From: JBBQXK01 sp038251625
Lineage (GTDB): Bacteria; Pseudomonadota; Alphaproteobacteria; Rhodobacterales; Rhodobacteraceae
Assembly (NCBI GenBank): GCA_038251625.1
Contig: JBBSBE010000006.1
Location: 6,764-70,763, forward strand
Length of the DNA: 64,000 nt
Direction: 5' to 3'
This document shows positions 34,660-42,971 of this stretch, one piece after another (the first letter of the stretch is position 1; each line of letters starts with the position of its first letter). A program made the position numbers and the translations under genes. The notes under the pieces are model-generated. The model was given only the letters and a program-made list of their open reading frames with translations, had not been told where the DNA came from and made no database searches.

Positions 34660-35277
34660 TCAATCAGACTTTTCGCCGAAAACCCGCCAGCCCATCAGTA
34701 TCCGCATCGCCGTTGTCACCGCGCAAAGTGCGGCGAAGCCAAGGGCCAGCCATGGAAAGGCCGCGGGCCATAGGCACATTGCGATGAAAAGGGAAATGGT
34801 TTCAGCCCCTTCCGTCAAGCCCCCAAGATAGTAGATGCCTTTGGCCGGGTAGGCCGATGCCTTGAGGCCCCGCCTTTCGGCAATCACCGCAAACGCCAGA
34901 AAGGACGATCCCGTACCCACGAAAGACGCGATCAGGATGGCGGCAGGAAGCGCGTTCCGCACAGGGTCGGCCAGCGCGAAGCCAAGGGGAATGGCGGCAT
35001 AGAACAGAAAATCGAGCCCGATATCGAGGAATGCCCCCCGATCTGTCGGCCCGGTCGCCCGTGCCACGGCACCGTCAAGCCCGTCGCCCACGCGGTTCAG
35101 CACGATCAACAGAAGCGCCAGCCCGAACCATCCGGCCCAAAGTGCTGGAACCGCCAGCATCCCCACGCCGAAGCCTGCCAGCGTGATCCGGTCAGCCCCC
35201 ACCCCTCGCGTAGCCAGTGCCTGCGCGGGCGTACCCAGCACCCGTCGCAGCGCAGGCAGAAGCGCTGCGTCGATCAT
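34660..35277 (-). CDS. CDP-alcohol phosphatidyltransferase family protein (YnjF-like)
   Basis: A 205-residue membrane enzyme that transfers a phosphatidyl group from a CDP-linked donor to an alcohol. The complete catalytic signature is present at about residues 64-88: DGLDGAVARATGPTDRGAFL then DIGLD (D-x2-DG-x2-AR-x8-G-x3-D-x3-D). Around it are five to six membrane helices. In E. coli ynjF also neighbours ynjBCD, so the linkage is conserved across distant proteobacteria. The product is unknown. It ends 4 bp before the dsbA-like gene begins upstream in the same direction. Confidence 0.87.
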   Translation of the reverse strand: MIDAALLPALRRVLGTPAQALATRGVGADRITLAGFGVGMLAVPALWAGWFGLALLLIVLNRVGDGLDGAVARATGPTDRGAFLDIGLDFLFYAAIPLGFALADPVRNALPAAILIASFVGTGSSFLAFAVIAERRGLKASAYPAKGIYYLGGLTEGAETISLFIAMCLWPAAFPWLALGFAALCAVTTAMRILMGWRVFGEKSD

Positions 35278-35280
35278 CGC

Positions 35281-35958
35281 TTACTTGGCAAGTTCGGCGT
35301 CAAGGATCGCCTTGAGGTCGGCATAGGACATGTTCTGGTGCTTCACGCCGTTGATGATCAGCGTGGGCGTGCCTTCCACGTTGTCGGCGGTGGCTTTGGT
35401 CTGATAGTTCGCCACCATCGCCTGCGCCATCGCACCGTCATTGAGGCAGGTATCAAGCTGCGCATCGTCCATTCCCGCCGTCTTGCCGATGCGGCGCAGG
35501 TTGCCCACCACGGTTGCCGGATCGTCCGACCCGGCCCATTCCTTCTGCGTGGTGTAAAGGATATCGGAAATGCCGAAGTACCGCATCTCACCGCCGCAGC
35601 GCGCCACCATCGCGGCCCAGAGGCCATAGCGATCAAAATACACCTCGCGATAGACGAAATGCACCTTTCCGGTGTCGATGTAATCGCGCTTGAGATCCTT
35701 GAACACGCGATCATGGAAATTGGCGCAGTGGGGGCAGGTGAACGAGGCGTATTCCACCAGCGTCACCTTTGCCTCTGCGTTGCCCATCGTCATGTCGGGC
35801 ACGGCAGGCACCTCTGCGGTGGCAGGCGCGGTCTGCGCCTCTGCCGCAAAGGACAGAAGCGCCGTCTGCCCGGCAGGCACCGGCGCATTGTTCAGCCAGA
35901 ACGCCAGTCCCGCGATCATGGCGAGCGACAGCCCTGCAAGCGCTGTTGTCTTTTTCAT
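35281..35958 (-). CDS. DsbA-family thiol:disulfide oxidoreductase
   Basis: A 225-residue periplasmic thioredoxin-fold protein. An N-terminal hydrophobic segment (LAGLSLAMIAGLAFWL) acts as a signal or anchor and is followed by an Ala/Pro-rich linker. The active site is CPHC in EYASFTCPHCANFHDRVFKD. The cis-Pro loop is VEGTPTLIINGVK. Two further cysteines (RCGGEMRYF and LDTCLNDG) may form a structural disulfide. The start at 35958 has GAGG six bases upstream. It follows the DUF721 gene by 12 bp. Confidence 0.9.
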   Translation of the reverse strand: MKKTTALAGLSLAMIAGLAFWLNNAPVPAGQTALLSFAAEAQTAPATAEVPAVPDMTMGNAEAKVTLVEYASFTCPHCANFHDRVFKDLKRDYIDTGKVHFVYREVYFDRYGLWAAMVARCGGEMRYFGISDILYTTQKEWAGSDDPATVVGNLRRIGKTAGMDDAQLDTCLNDGAMAQAMVANYQTKATADNVEGTPTLIINGVKHQNMSYADLKAILDAELAK

Positions 35959-35970
35959 CTCAGGCCTCAT

Positions 35971-36489
35971 TCAATTTCGGGTACGGGATAGCACATTGGC
36001 CGCCAGACGCTCCAGCGCCGCGCGCAGGGCTTCATCGGCGATGCCTTCAGCGGCCTTTGCCGCCTTTGGCGTGATGGGTGCCTCGGCGCGGGCCGCAGGC
36101 TCGGCATGTGTGAAAACCGCCTGACCTTCGGCAAAGCCGCTGGCCGCAGTCTGCGTGATCACGATGCGCGAGACGGCGTTGTAGCCATAGCAAGCGTTCA
36201 CACGCTCGCGCAGGCGGGGTTTCTGCATCTCGACGAGCGGCGCCACCGCGCCTGCGGCAAGGATCGTCAGCGTGCCGCCAAACCCGTCGCGCGCAAAGCC
36301 CACCTTTACCGGGCGGGTCTGGGCGGCAAGGTCGGCACCCACGATATCGGCCCAATGCGTCAAGAGCCGAGTCACAGCAAAACCGCGCGCCTCACCGGCG
36401 ACGCGAATGCGATCTTTCAACAGACCGGCCGCAGGCTCGAACCCGCGCTGGCGGCGCGTGGGCTTGGGCGGTGGGGCGGGGCTGGGCAT
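35971..36489 (-). CDS. DUF721 (DciA-like) protein
   Basis: A 172-residue protein with the DUF721 core (LLTHWADIVGADLAAQTRPV, then LTILAAGAVAPLVEMQKPRL and INxxYGYNAVSRI-like NACYGYNAVSRIVITQ). DciA proteins of this family load the replicative helicase in bacteria without DnaC. The Ala/Glu-rich C-terminal extension is probably flexible. It is upstream of the dsbA-like gene and divergent from mutY. Confidence 0.8.
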   Translation of the reverse strand: MPSPAPPPKPTRRQRGFEPAAGLLKDRIRVAGEARGFAVTRLLTHWADIVGADLAAQTRPVKVGFARDGFGGTLTILAAGAVAPLVEMQKPRLRERVNACYGYNAVSRIVITQTAASGFAEGQAVFTHAEPAARAEAPITPKAAKAAEGIADEALRAALERLAANVLSRTRN

Positions 36490-36591
36490 TGGCTGGTCAA
36501 TCCTTCGGTTGCCGTTATCTTAACGGCCTGCGCGGGCCGTGCCAGCGCCAAGCGGAAGCCGGGGGCGTAAAGATTGCGTGACGCGACTGAA

Positions 36592-37641
36592 ATGGCGGGC
36601 GACCTTTTGGCCTGGTATGACCGGCACGCGCGCGTCATGCCCTGGCGCGTGGCCCCTGAAGATCGCGCCGCAGGGGTACGGCCCGATCCCTACCGCGTAT
36701 GGCTGTCGGAAATCATGTTGCAGCAAACCACGGTGGCCGCGGTGCGCGACTACTTTCACCGCTTCACGGCCCGTTGGCCGGATGTAGCGGCACTGGCCGC
36801 GGCACCGGATGCGGCGGTAATGGCGGAATGGGCGGGGCTTGGCTATTACGCCCGGGCGCGGAACCTGCTGAAAGGCGCCCGGGCCGTGGTTGCGGATCAT
36901 GGTGGACAGTTCCCGGTGACACGCGAAGGGCTGCTCGGCCTGCCGGGCGTGGGGCCCTACACGGCCAGCGCCGTGGCCTCCATCGCCTTTGACGCGCCCG
37001 CGACCGTGGTGGACGGCAATGTCGAGCGGGTGATGGCGCGGCTCTTCCGGGTCGAGACGCCGTTGCCGAAAGCCAAGGCCGAACTCACCCGCCTTGCCGA
37101 AACCCTTACACCGGCGCGGCGCCCCGGCGATTACGCCCAGGCTGTGATGGACCTTGGCGCCACGATCTGCACCCCGCGCAAGCCTGCCTGCGCGATCTGC
37201 CCCTGGATGGACGATTGCATGGCACGCGCAGAAGGGGTGCAGGCCGGCCTGCCCCGCAAGACACCGAAAGCCGAAAAACCACGGCGCGAGGGGCATCTGT
37301 GGGTCGCAAGACGCCATGATGGCGCGTGGCTGCTGGAGCGGCGGCCCGAAAGGGGACTGCTGGGCGGAATGCTCGGCTGGCCGGGTACGGCATGGGACAC
37401 CCGGGTTGGCGGCCACAGTGAGCCTCCCTTGCCGGCCACATGGCGGCAGGCAACCGGCAGCGTGCGCCACGCATTCACCCATTTCGAGTTGCATCTGACT
37501 GTCTTTGTCGCCGAGGTCGGCCCCGGTGAAGCCCCGTTGCGGGGCGCGTTCCTGTCGCCTTCCGAATTCGGGCCTGGCGATCTGCCCACGGTGATGCGCA
37601 AGGCCTATGACGTTGCGTTGGATGCGTTTTTGCCACGTTGA
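36592..37641 (+). CDS. mutY: A/G-specific adenine glycosylase MutY
   Basis: A 349-residue base-excision enzyme that removes adenine opposite 8-oxoguanine. The helix-hairpin-helix block LLGLPGVGPYTASAVASIAF, the catalytic Asp region (ATVVDGNVERVMARL) and the iron-sulfur cluster Cys spacing C-x6-C-x2-C-x5-C (CTPRKPACAICPWMDDC) are intact. A NUDIX-like C-terminal domain follows. The ATG at 36592 is used; an in-frame TTG at 36574 would add six residues, and neither has a clear ribosome site. Confidence 0.95.
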   Translation: MAGDLLAWYDRHARVMPWRVAPEDRAAGVRPDPYRVWLSEIMLQQTTVAAVRDYFHRFTARWPDVAALAAAPDAAVMAEWAGLGYYARARNLLKGARAVVADHGGQFPVTREGLLGLPGVGPYTASAVASIAFDAPATVVDGNVERVMARLFRVETPLPKAKAELTRLAETLTPARRPGDYAQAVMDLGATICTPRKPACAICPWMDDCMARAEGVQAGLPRKTPKAEKPRREGHLWVARRHDGAWLLERRPERGLLGGMLGWPGTAWDTRVGGHSEPPLPATWRQATGSVRHAFTHFELHLTVFVAEVGPGEAPLRGAFLSPSEFGPGDLPTVMRKAYDVALDAFLPR

Positions 37642-37682
37642 GCGGGATGGCATTCCGTCTAGACTGCCGCGAGGAGACAACG

Positions 37683-38831
37683 ATGACCGACCCGACCCCC
37701 GCCTTCAGGCCACGATTGGCAGACGCCCTGCCCTTCTGGCTGTCGCTGGGTGCGATCCCTGTGGCGCTGCTCGGTGCCAGCGTGGGCGGCTGGACGGTCT
37801 TGCTGCTACCACTTTTCTCCTGGGGCCTGTTCTCGGTGCTCGACGCCGTGACCGGCCTGAACGAAGAAAACACCAACCCCGATACGCCTGAGGATCACCT
37901 TTACTGGTACCGCCTGATCACGCTGATCTGGGCGCCGCTGCAATTCACACTGCTTTTCCTACTGGTCTGGTATGTGCCGCAGGCAGACCATCTGGGGCTG
38001 GCAGAGAAGATCGGGCTTTTCTTCGGGATGGGCGTAATCTCCGGCACGATCGGGATCAACTACAGCCACGAGTTGATGCACCAGAAGCCCGTTGAAGAGC
38101 GCTGGATGGGGGATACCCTGCTGGCGATGGTGCTTTATGGCCATTTCCGCAGCGAACATCTGCGCGTGCATCACCTTTGGGTCGGGACGACGCGCGATCC
38201 TGTGACGGCGCGCTACAACGAGGGGTTTCATCGCTTTTTCCCGCGCGTGCTGCGGCAATCGCTGCGCTCTTCGTGGAAGGCGGAAAAGGCGATGCTGGCG
38301 CGCAAGGGGCTGCCGGTCTGGGATCCTGGCAATCCGTTCTGGCGCTATGCGGCCCTGCAGACGGCGATGCTGGCGCTGGCACTGGTCCTGGGCGGCTGGC
38401 TTGGGTTGGCGCTTTTCGTCTTTCAGGCGTTCGTGGCGATCTGGCAGCTGGAACTGGTGAACTACATCGAACACTACGGCCTGACCCGCCGCCATCTGGG
38501 CGAGGGCAAGTACGAACACGTCCAGCCGCGACATTCGTGGAACGCGGCGCACAAGGCGTCGAACTGGCTTTTGATCAACCTGCAGCGCCATTCGGATCAT
38601 CACTACAAGCCCGACCGGCGCTTTCCGCTGCTCCAGACCTATGACGAGGACGACGCACCTCAACTGCCCTGGGGCTATCCTGTGATGACTGCGCTTGCCA
38701 TGGTGCCCCCGGTCTGGCGGCGGGTCATGAACCCGCGTGTGCGCGCCTGGCGGCGGCGCTACTATCCTGACATCGCGGAATGGGCGCCCTACAACAAAGG
38801 GCTGAACCCGGCGCCCCGAGGAGCCGCCTGA
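37683..38831 (+). CDS. alkB: Alkane 1-monooxygenase (AlkB-type)
   Basis: A 382-residue membrane di-iron hydroxylase that oxidises terminal carbons of alkanes. The eight-His iron ligand set is complete: HELMH at 129-133, HLRVHH at 159-164 and LQRHSDHH at 300-307, plus the NYIEHYGL motif at 260-267. About six membrane helices are present. The start at 37683 has GAGGAG upstream. No rubredoxin or rubredoxin reductase gene is adjacent, so electron partners must be elsewhere. Confidence 0.95.
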   Translation: MTDPTPAFRPRLADALPFWLSLGAIPVALLGASVGGWTVLLLPLFSWGLFSVLDAVTGLNEENTNPDTPEDHLYWYRLITLIWAPLQFTLLFLLVWYVPQADHLGLAEKIGLFFGMGVISGTIGINYSHELMHQKPVEERWMGDTLLAMVLYGHFRSEHLRVHHLWVGTTRDPVTARYNEGFHRFFPRVLRQSLRSSWKAEKAMLARKGLPVWDPGNPFWRYAALQTAMLALALVLGGWLGLALFVFQAFVAIWQLELVNYIEHYGLTRRHLGEGKYEHVQPRHSWNAAHKASNWLLINLQRHSDHHYKPDRRFPLLQTYDEDDAPQLPWGYPVMTALAMVPPVWRRVMNPRVRAWRRRYYPDIAEWAPYNKGLNPAPRGAA

Positions 38832-38834
38832 TCT

Positions 38835-39947
38835 CTATTCGTAGGCGTCCGGGCTGATCCCGTTGGCCTCGCAAGCCCGCCAAAGCGGCACCAGCCAATC
38901 ACACTCTGCCGGAACAGGCCGGTCGGGATGGGCGATATGCGGCCCGATGCGTGCGGTCGCACGGCGCAGCACTTCAGCCTCGTCCGCATCAATCCCGATC
39001 ACGCTGACGCCGAACTTGATGCTCTGATACCCCTTTGTCCGGTAGAGAAAGGAATCGTACGGCGTCAGCAGCACCGCACCCCGGCGGGCCGTTGCCAGAA
39101 CGTGGTCTTCCAGTTCGATCAACCGCGCGTCGTCACGGATGGGCCGGTACATGTAAAGCACGTCATAGGCCGCATAATCCGCAAAGGCCAAGGCATCGCC
39201 CTCGATGATCCGGCAGCGGTCTGCGCCCAGAAATTCCAGATTGCGCCGGGCAGCTTGCGCATAACCCGGGTCGTATTCGATCCCGTCCGCCGCGGCGAAA
39301 AGCTGTGCCCCGAGCGCCACCTTGGTGGCCCCGCCGCAGCCAATATCGACAAACCGCATCGGCCCGCGATGCTGCTGCGCCAGAAGGATGCGATAGGCCA
39401 GATGCGCGTGTTCCATGAACAGCGAGACGTTGGTGGGAATGTCGGGCCAGCAACCAAGGTCGGCGGCCTCGTTTGCCTGATCGGCGGGGTTGATCACGCG
39501 GTGCATCTGCGTGAACACGCGGTCGGCAATCGCCTCTTGCCCGGCGGCCAGATCAAGGATCGGACGGCGGCGGGGGAAGAACGGCCAGGTACGCCCCTTC
39601 TCGATCTGCTTGGCAGCCTCCAGCGTTTGCGACCAGAGCCGGAAACGGGCGCGCAGCTGCTTGACGTATTGCCCGGCGTCGAATTCCGCCGTACCGCGCG
39701 GGGGCGTCTTGCGGCCCAGAAACCGGCGCAACTGCGATGCCGATAGCTGCGTCAGCGAAAGCAACCGCGAAAGACCCTCAATCCCCGGCACAAGGGACGC
39801 GCGATCCGCGTGTTTCAGAAGGAGTTGAGCGGTAAGGGGGGCGGCCTCGGTGGCGGCGTCAGCTTCAAGGGTTCGGATCGAATGCGTCAGATCAGACAGG
39901 TCAGGCAAAAGTTCAATCTCCGGATCGCAATGGCGCAAGGCTATCAT
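38835..39947 (-). CDS. Putative SAM-dependent methyltransferase
   Basis: A 370-residue soluble protein. The C-terminal half has a class I methyltransferase core: motif I FVDIGCGGATKVALGA (about residues 199-214), acidic loop DGIEYDPGYA and post-motif IIEGDALAFADYAAYDVLYM. The N-terminal 180 residues are helical and unfamiliar. It has an aromatic/Pro block (GRTWPFFPRRRPILDLAAGQ). The substrate is unknown. It converges on alkB (3-bp gap) and is separated from ccrM by a strong terminator. Confidence 0.7.
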   Translation of the reverse strand: MIALRHCDPEIELLPDLSDLTHSIRTLEADAATEAAPLTAQLLLKHADRASLVPGIEGLSRLLSLTQLSASQLRRFLGRKTPPRGTAEFDAGQYVKQLRARFRLWSQTLEAAKQIEKGRTWPFFPRRRPILDLAAGQEAIADRVFTQMHRVINPADQANEAADLGCWPDIPTNVSLFMEHAHLAYRILLAQQHRGPMRFVDIGCGGATKVALGAQLFAAADGIEYDPGYAQAARRNLEFLGADRCRIIEGDALAFADYAAYDVLYMYRPIRDDARLIELEDHVLATARRGAVLLTPYDSFLYRTKGYQSIKFGVSVIGIDADEAEVLRRATARIGPHIAHPDRPVPAECDWLVPLWRACEANGISPDAYE

Positions 39948-39968
39948 GCCCTCGCTTCAGGACCAGAG

Positions 39969-40000
39969 AAAAAGGCCCCGTCCTGCGGGCAGGACGGGGC
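39969..40000 (-). terminator. Intrinsic terminator of ccrM
   Basis: GCCCCGTCCTGC (39975-39986) and GCAGGACGGGGC (39989-40000) form a 12-bp perfect stem with a two-base loop. On the minus strand it is followed by CCTTTTT, so it terminates ccrM transcription 62 bp after its stop. Confidence 0.9.
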
Positions 40001-40061
40001 AAGGTGCACCCCGGGGCGGACCCGAGGTGCAGGCATCCGGTTATCCGGGTGTCGCATCAAA

Positions 40062-41177
40062 TCAGTTCGGGCGGCCCGCTTCGGCATCCATCTCGGCGCG
40101 TATCTGCTGGCGCAGGATGTCGATGGGAATGCGCCGACCGTCGCGCACGAAATGCCAGTAGGTCCAGCCGTTGCAAGAGGGCGCCTTTTCCACATGGGCC
40201 CCCACCTGATGGATAGATCCCGTGATCCCGTCGCTGGCCAGCGTTCCGTCGGCGCGCACGCGGGCCTTGTGATCACGCATGCCCACCAGTTCCTCACCCG
40301 GTCGCAGCATGCCGCGTTCCACGACCTGGCCGAAGGGCACGCGCGGCTCGGCGCGCTTCGATCCGGTCACCACGATGGAGGAGGCATCATAGGCCCGCAC
40401 ACGCGCGATACGCTCTGCCGCAAGGGCGCGGTAGGCATCCTCACGCTCGATCCCGATGAAATTGCGCCCCAGCGCCTTGGCGACGGCACCCGTGGTGCCC
40501 GTGCCAAAGAACGGATCAAGGACCACATCACCTGCGTTGGTGGTGCCAAGGATCACGCGATGCAACAGGCTTTCGGGCTTTTGCGTCGGATGCGCCTTGT
40601 CACCCGCCGCGTCCTTCAGCCGCTCATGCCCCGTGCAAAGCGGCAGCACCCAGTCAGACCGCATCTGGACGCCGTCGTTCAGCGCCTTCAGCGCCTCGTA
40701 GTTGAAGGTGTATTTCGCACCTTCATCCCGACTGGCCCAGATCAACGTTTCATGCGCGTTGGTCAGCCGCTTGCCGCGGAAGTTGGGCATCGGGTTGGAC
40801 TTGCGCCAGATCACATCATTCAGAAGCCAGAAGCCCGCATCCTGCATCGCGGCGCCCACGCGAAAGATGTTGTGATAGCTGCCGATCACCCAGATCGCGC
40901 CATGCGGCTTCAGGATGCGGCGGGCTGCGGCCAGCCAATCCCTGGTGAAGCGGTCATAGGTGGCAAAGCTGGCAAACTGATCCCAGTGATCATCGACCGC
41001 ATCGACCAGCGAGTTGTCGGGGCGGTGCAGATTGCCCCTCAGTTGAAGGTTGTAGGGCGGGTCGGCGAAGATCAGATCGACCGATGCTTCGGGCAGGCCC
41101 TGCATCGCCGAAATGCAATCCCCGCCAAGGATTTCGTTCAAGGGCAGCGGGGCTGCCTTGGGTGCTTTGGTCGTCAT
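40062..41177 (-). CDS. ccrM: Cell cycle-regulated adenine methyltransferase CcrM (GANTC)
   Basis: A 371-residue beta-class N6-adenine DNA methyltransferase. DPPY at residues 39-42 precedes the SAM-binding FGTGTTG block at about 222-228, the beta-class order. The C-terminal 90 residues match the CcrM-specific domain (GSIHQVGAHVEKAPSCNGWT, then WHFVRDGRRIPIDILRQQIR). CcrM methylates GANTC and couples gene expression to replication in alphaproteobacteria. Its upstream region carries three GANTC sites, suggesting self-control. Confidence 0.97.
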   Translation of the reverse strand: MTTKAPKAAPLPLNEILGGDCISAMQGLPEASVDLIFADPPYNLQLRGNLHRPDNSLVDAVDDHWDQFASFATYDRFTRDWLAAARRILKPHGAIWVIGSYHNIFRVGAAMQDAGFWLLNDVIWRKSNPMPNFRGKRLTNAHETLIWASRDEGAKYTFNYEALKALNDGVQMRSDWVLPLCTGHERLKDAAGDKAHPTQKPESLLHRVILGTTNAGDVVLDPFFGTGTTGAVAKALGRNFIGIEREDAYRALAAERIARVRAYDASSIVVTGSKRAEPRVPFGQVVERGMLRPGEELVGMRDHKARVRADGTLASDGITGSIHQVGAHVEKAPSCNGWTYWHFVRDGRRIPIDILRQQIRAEMDAEAGRPN

Positions 41178-41228
41178 GAGCTGCCTCTGTCCCCGGCGTT
41201 TTTCGCCGTCGTTCTTTGGGCAGAGGAT

Positions 41229-41267
41229 GAGTCAAAGGCGATTCACCGTCAAATTCTTTATTGAATC
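41229..41267 (-). promoter_or_regulatory. Cluster of three GANTC sites upstream of ccrM
   Basis: GAGTC (41229-41233), GATTC (41240-41244) and GAATC (41263-41267) lie within 39 bp, 52-90 bp upstream of the ccrM ATG. The first overlaps a TTGACT hexamer on the minus strand that resembles a -35 element. GANTC is the CcrM target, and Caulobacter ccrM has methylation-sensitive GANTC sites in its promoter, so a feedback switch is likely. The promoter position itself is not certain. Confidence 0.65.
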
Positions 41268-41898
41268 AGGGGGTTATGGTTTTGGCTTGCCACAACAGGT
41301 TGTGCACGGGCGCGAAGGATCGCCTATGGTGTGGGGTTACACCAAGATTTCGCAGCGCAGCCATGTGGGCCGCTGTCGGATATCCGGCATTTGCCTCCCA
41401 GCCGTAGCCGGGAAATTGTTGCGCCAAATCCACCATCAGCGCGTCACGCGCCACTTTCGCCACGATCGAGGCCGCCGCGATGGACAGACAGCGCGCATCG
41501 CCCTTCACAATGGCATTTGCGCCACAGCTGAGGCCCGGTGGCACACGGTTGCCATCGATCAGCGCGTGATCGGCGGGCAGACCCGCCACCGCCCGCGACA
41601 TGGCAAGGTGGCTGGCATGAAGGATGTTCAGTCGGTCAATCTCTTCCACCGACGCATGGGCGATGGACACCTGCGCCGAGGCCAGCACCGCGGCATTCAA
41701 CCGCGCGAGCCGCGCCTTCGTCAGTGTCTTGCTGTCGGCAAGACCCGGCGGAATGTGCGCGGGATCAAGCCGGACCGCGGCGGCAGTGACCGGCCCTGCA
41801 AGCGGACCACGGCCAACCTCATCGACACCCACGATGAAAGCCGCCCCTTGGGCAAGGGCGGCCGCCTCGAAGCTGAAATCAGGGGTGATGCGGGGCAT
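41266..41898 (-). CDS. rnhB: Ribonuclease HII
   Basis: A 210-residue enzyme that nicks RNA in RNA-DNA hybrids, including single ribonucleotides. The catalytic block VGVDEVGRGPLAGPVTAAAV is present, as are ALIDGNRVPPGL and IAAASIVAKVARDALMVDLA (third acidic and Lys residues). It lies 88 bp upstream of ccrM on the same strand, and the ccrM GANTC cluster runs up to its stop codon. Confidence 0.96.
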   Translation of the reverse strand: MPRITPDFSFEAAALAQGAAFIVGVDEVGRGPLAGPVTAAAVRLDPAHIPPGLADSKTLTKARLARLNAAVLASAQVSIAHASVEEIDRLNILHASHLAMSRAVAGLPADHALIDGNRVPPGLSCGANAIVKGDARCLSIAAASIVAKVARDALMVDLAQQFPGYGWEANAGYPTAAHMAALRNLGVTPHHRRSFAPVHNLLWQAKTITP

Positions 41899-41973
41899 GG
41901 TTGGTGGCTACCCCAAGCGACGCTTGGGAAAAAGGGGGGCGCAGACGCTGTTCACCCGTCCGCGCCCCAAGGA

Positions 41974-42000
41974 TCGGCGCACCCCGGGGGGGGGCGCCGA
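41974..42000. repeat. Inverted repeat with nine-G run
   Basis: TCGGCGC (41974-41980) and GCGCCGA (41994-42000) flank CCCC and a run of nine G (41986-41994). The structure lies just past the stop of the minus-strand hypothetical gene at 42007 and could act as its transcription end, though no T-run follows. The G homopolymer is also a likely slippage site. Confidence 0.5.
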
Positions 42001-42006
42001 TGGGCA

Positions 42007-42486
42007 TCACCAATGCTTGCGACCGCGTTCGATGCGGAAGCCTGCATCCTCAAGGCAGCTTTGCGGGAACACCGTGACCGACCTGCCCCGGCTGCGCGTC
42101 TCAATGCTGCAATAGTAGGGAAGGCGTCCGTTGACCCCGCTCTGGCGCAGGCAGCGCTCGGCGTAGACAACCCGGTCGCGGCGCCCGCGCTGATCGATTC
42201 TGACGGCGCATTCGGCGGGCAGGACGCGGTTACCGTGGCGGGGATTGTAGCGGCCTTCGTCTTCGTCGTCATGATTGCGACGGCGCGCATCGCCACGATT
42301 GTTTTTCTCGCCTGCCTTGGCGATCAGTGCGATCACGGCGATGGCGGCCAGCGCTTTGGCCACATCATCGCGATCAGGGTCTGCCCGGACGGGCATTGCA
42401 GTTGCAGTCATCAGCGCCAGCGCGGTAGCTGCGCTTGCAAGGGTCGCAACAAACCGGCGGCGGGCAACGGCGGGATTGAAGGGCAT
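42007..42486 (-). CDS. Secreted basic hypothetical protein
   Basis: A 159-residue protein with an Arg-rich N-terminus (MPFNPAVARRRF) and a hydrophobic signal (LASAATALALMTATAMPVRA). The mature part starts with a short hydrophobic helix and then an Arg/Asp/Asn-rich stretch. The C-terminal part has four Cys (ECAVRI, ERCLRQ, YYCSIE, QSCLED) that probably make two disulfides. I do not recognise the family. The start at 42486 is chosen for the signal peptide and the AAGGAG upstream. Confidence 0.6.
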   Translation of the reverse strand: MPFNPAVARRRFVATLASAATALALMTATAMPVRADPDRDDVAKALAAIAVIALIAKAGEKNNRGDARRRNHDDEDEGRYNPRHGNRVLPAECAVRIDQRGRRDRVVYAERCLRQSGVNGRLPYYCSIETRSRGRSVTVFPQSCLEDAGFRIERGRKHW

Positions 42487-42680
42487 GGCAGGCTCCTTTC
42501 CAAGGGGTTGGCCCGGCAATGTGTCGGGCTGCATGGTCTGACCGTGCCGCCATCGCCACGGGCCAAGCAATAACGCCACCCCGCTATGCGATAACGTCCC
42601 GCCAAATCCCCGTGGTTATTGTTTATCGCTGGGACCCGGCGCAGATTGCAGGTACGCCAGCCCGCAAAGGAGCAACCTCC

Positions 42681-42971
42681 GTGTCACCTGCCGTCAAACC
42701 GCTTGTCCTTGCCCTTGTCGTCGCATTCGCGTCGCCGGCAGGGGCTGCATGTTATGCCGATTACAAGGCTAAGCAGGACAGCCCGCTGCGCCTGCAGTAC
42801 GGGGTAATGGAAGTTCCCGACAGCGCCTGTGACAAGCGATCTGCCAAGAGTGAAGTCTCTGGCCGGCTGCGTGCCGCAGGCTGGACGTTGCTGAACGTGA
42901 TTTCGGTGTTCGGGCCGGAAGGATTGAACGAAAGGAAAGGCAGTGCAGGAGAATACTTCCTCCGCTACTGA
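42681..42971 (+). CDS. Small secreted protein, DUF4177-like fold
   Basis: A 96-residue protein with a GTG start (AAGGAG eight bases upstream) and a signal peptide ending AGAACY. The mature part has the strand-helix-strand pattern YGVMEVPDSACDKRSAKSEV, LRAAGWTLLNVISVFGPEG and GEYFLRY, reminiscent of the small DUF4177 family (LxxxGWELVxV then YxLxR). There are two Cys in the mature part. Its 3' end overlaps the next gene by 29 bp in another frame, so the two are probably expressed together. Function unknown. Confidence 0.6.
   Translation: MSPAVKPLVLALVVAFASPAGAACYADYKAKQDSPLRLQYGVMEVPDSACDKRSAKSEVSGRLRAAGWTLLNVISVFGPEGLNERKGSAGEYFLRY

Noticed and set aside
42519..42680. Longer N-terminus for the small secreted protein
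   Set aside because: The GTG at 42681 has a good ribosome site and gives a clean signal peptide; the extension does not.
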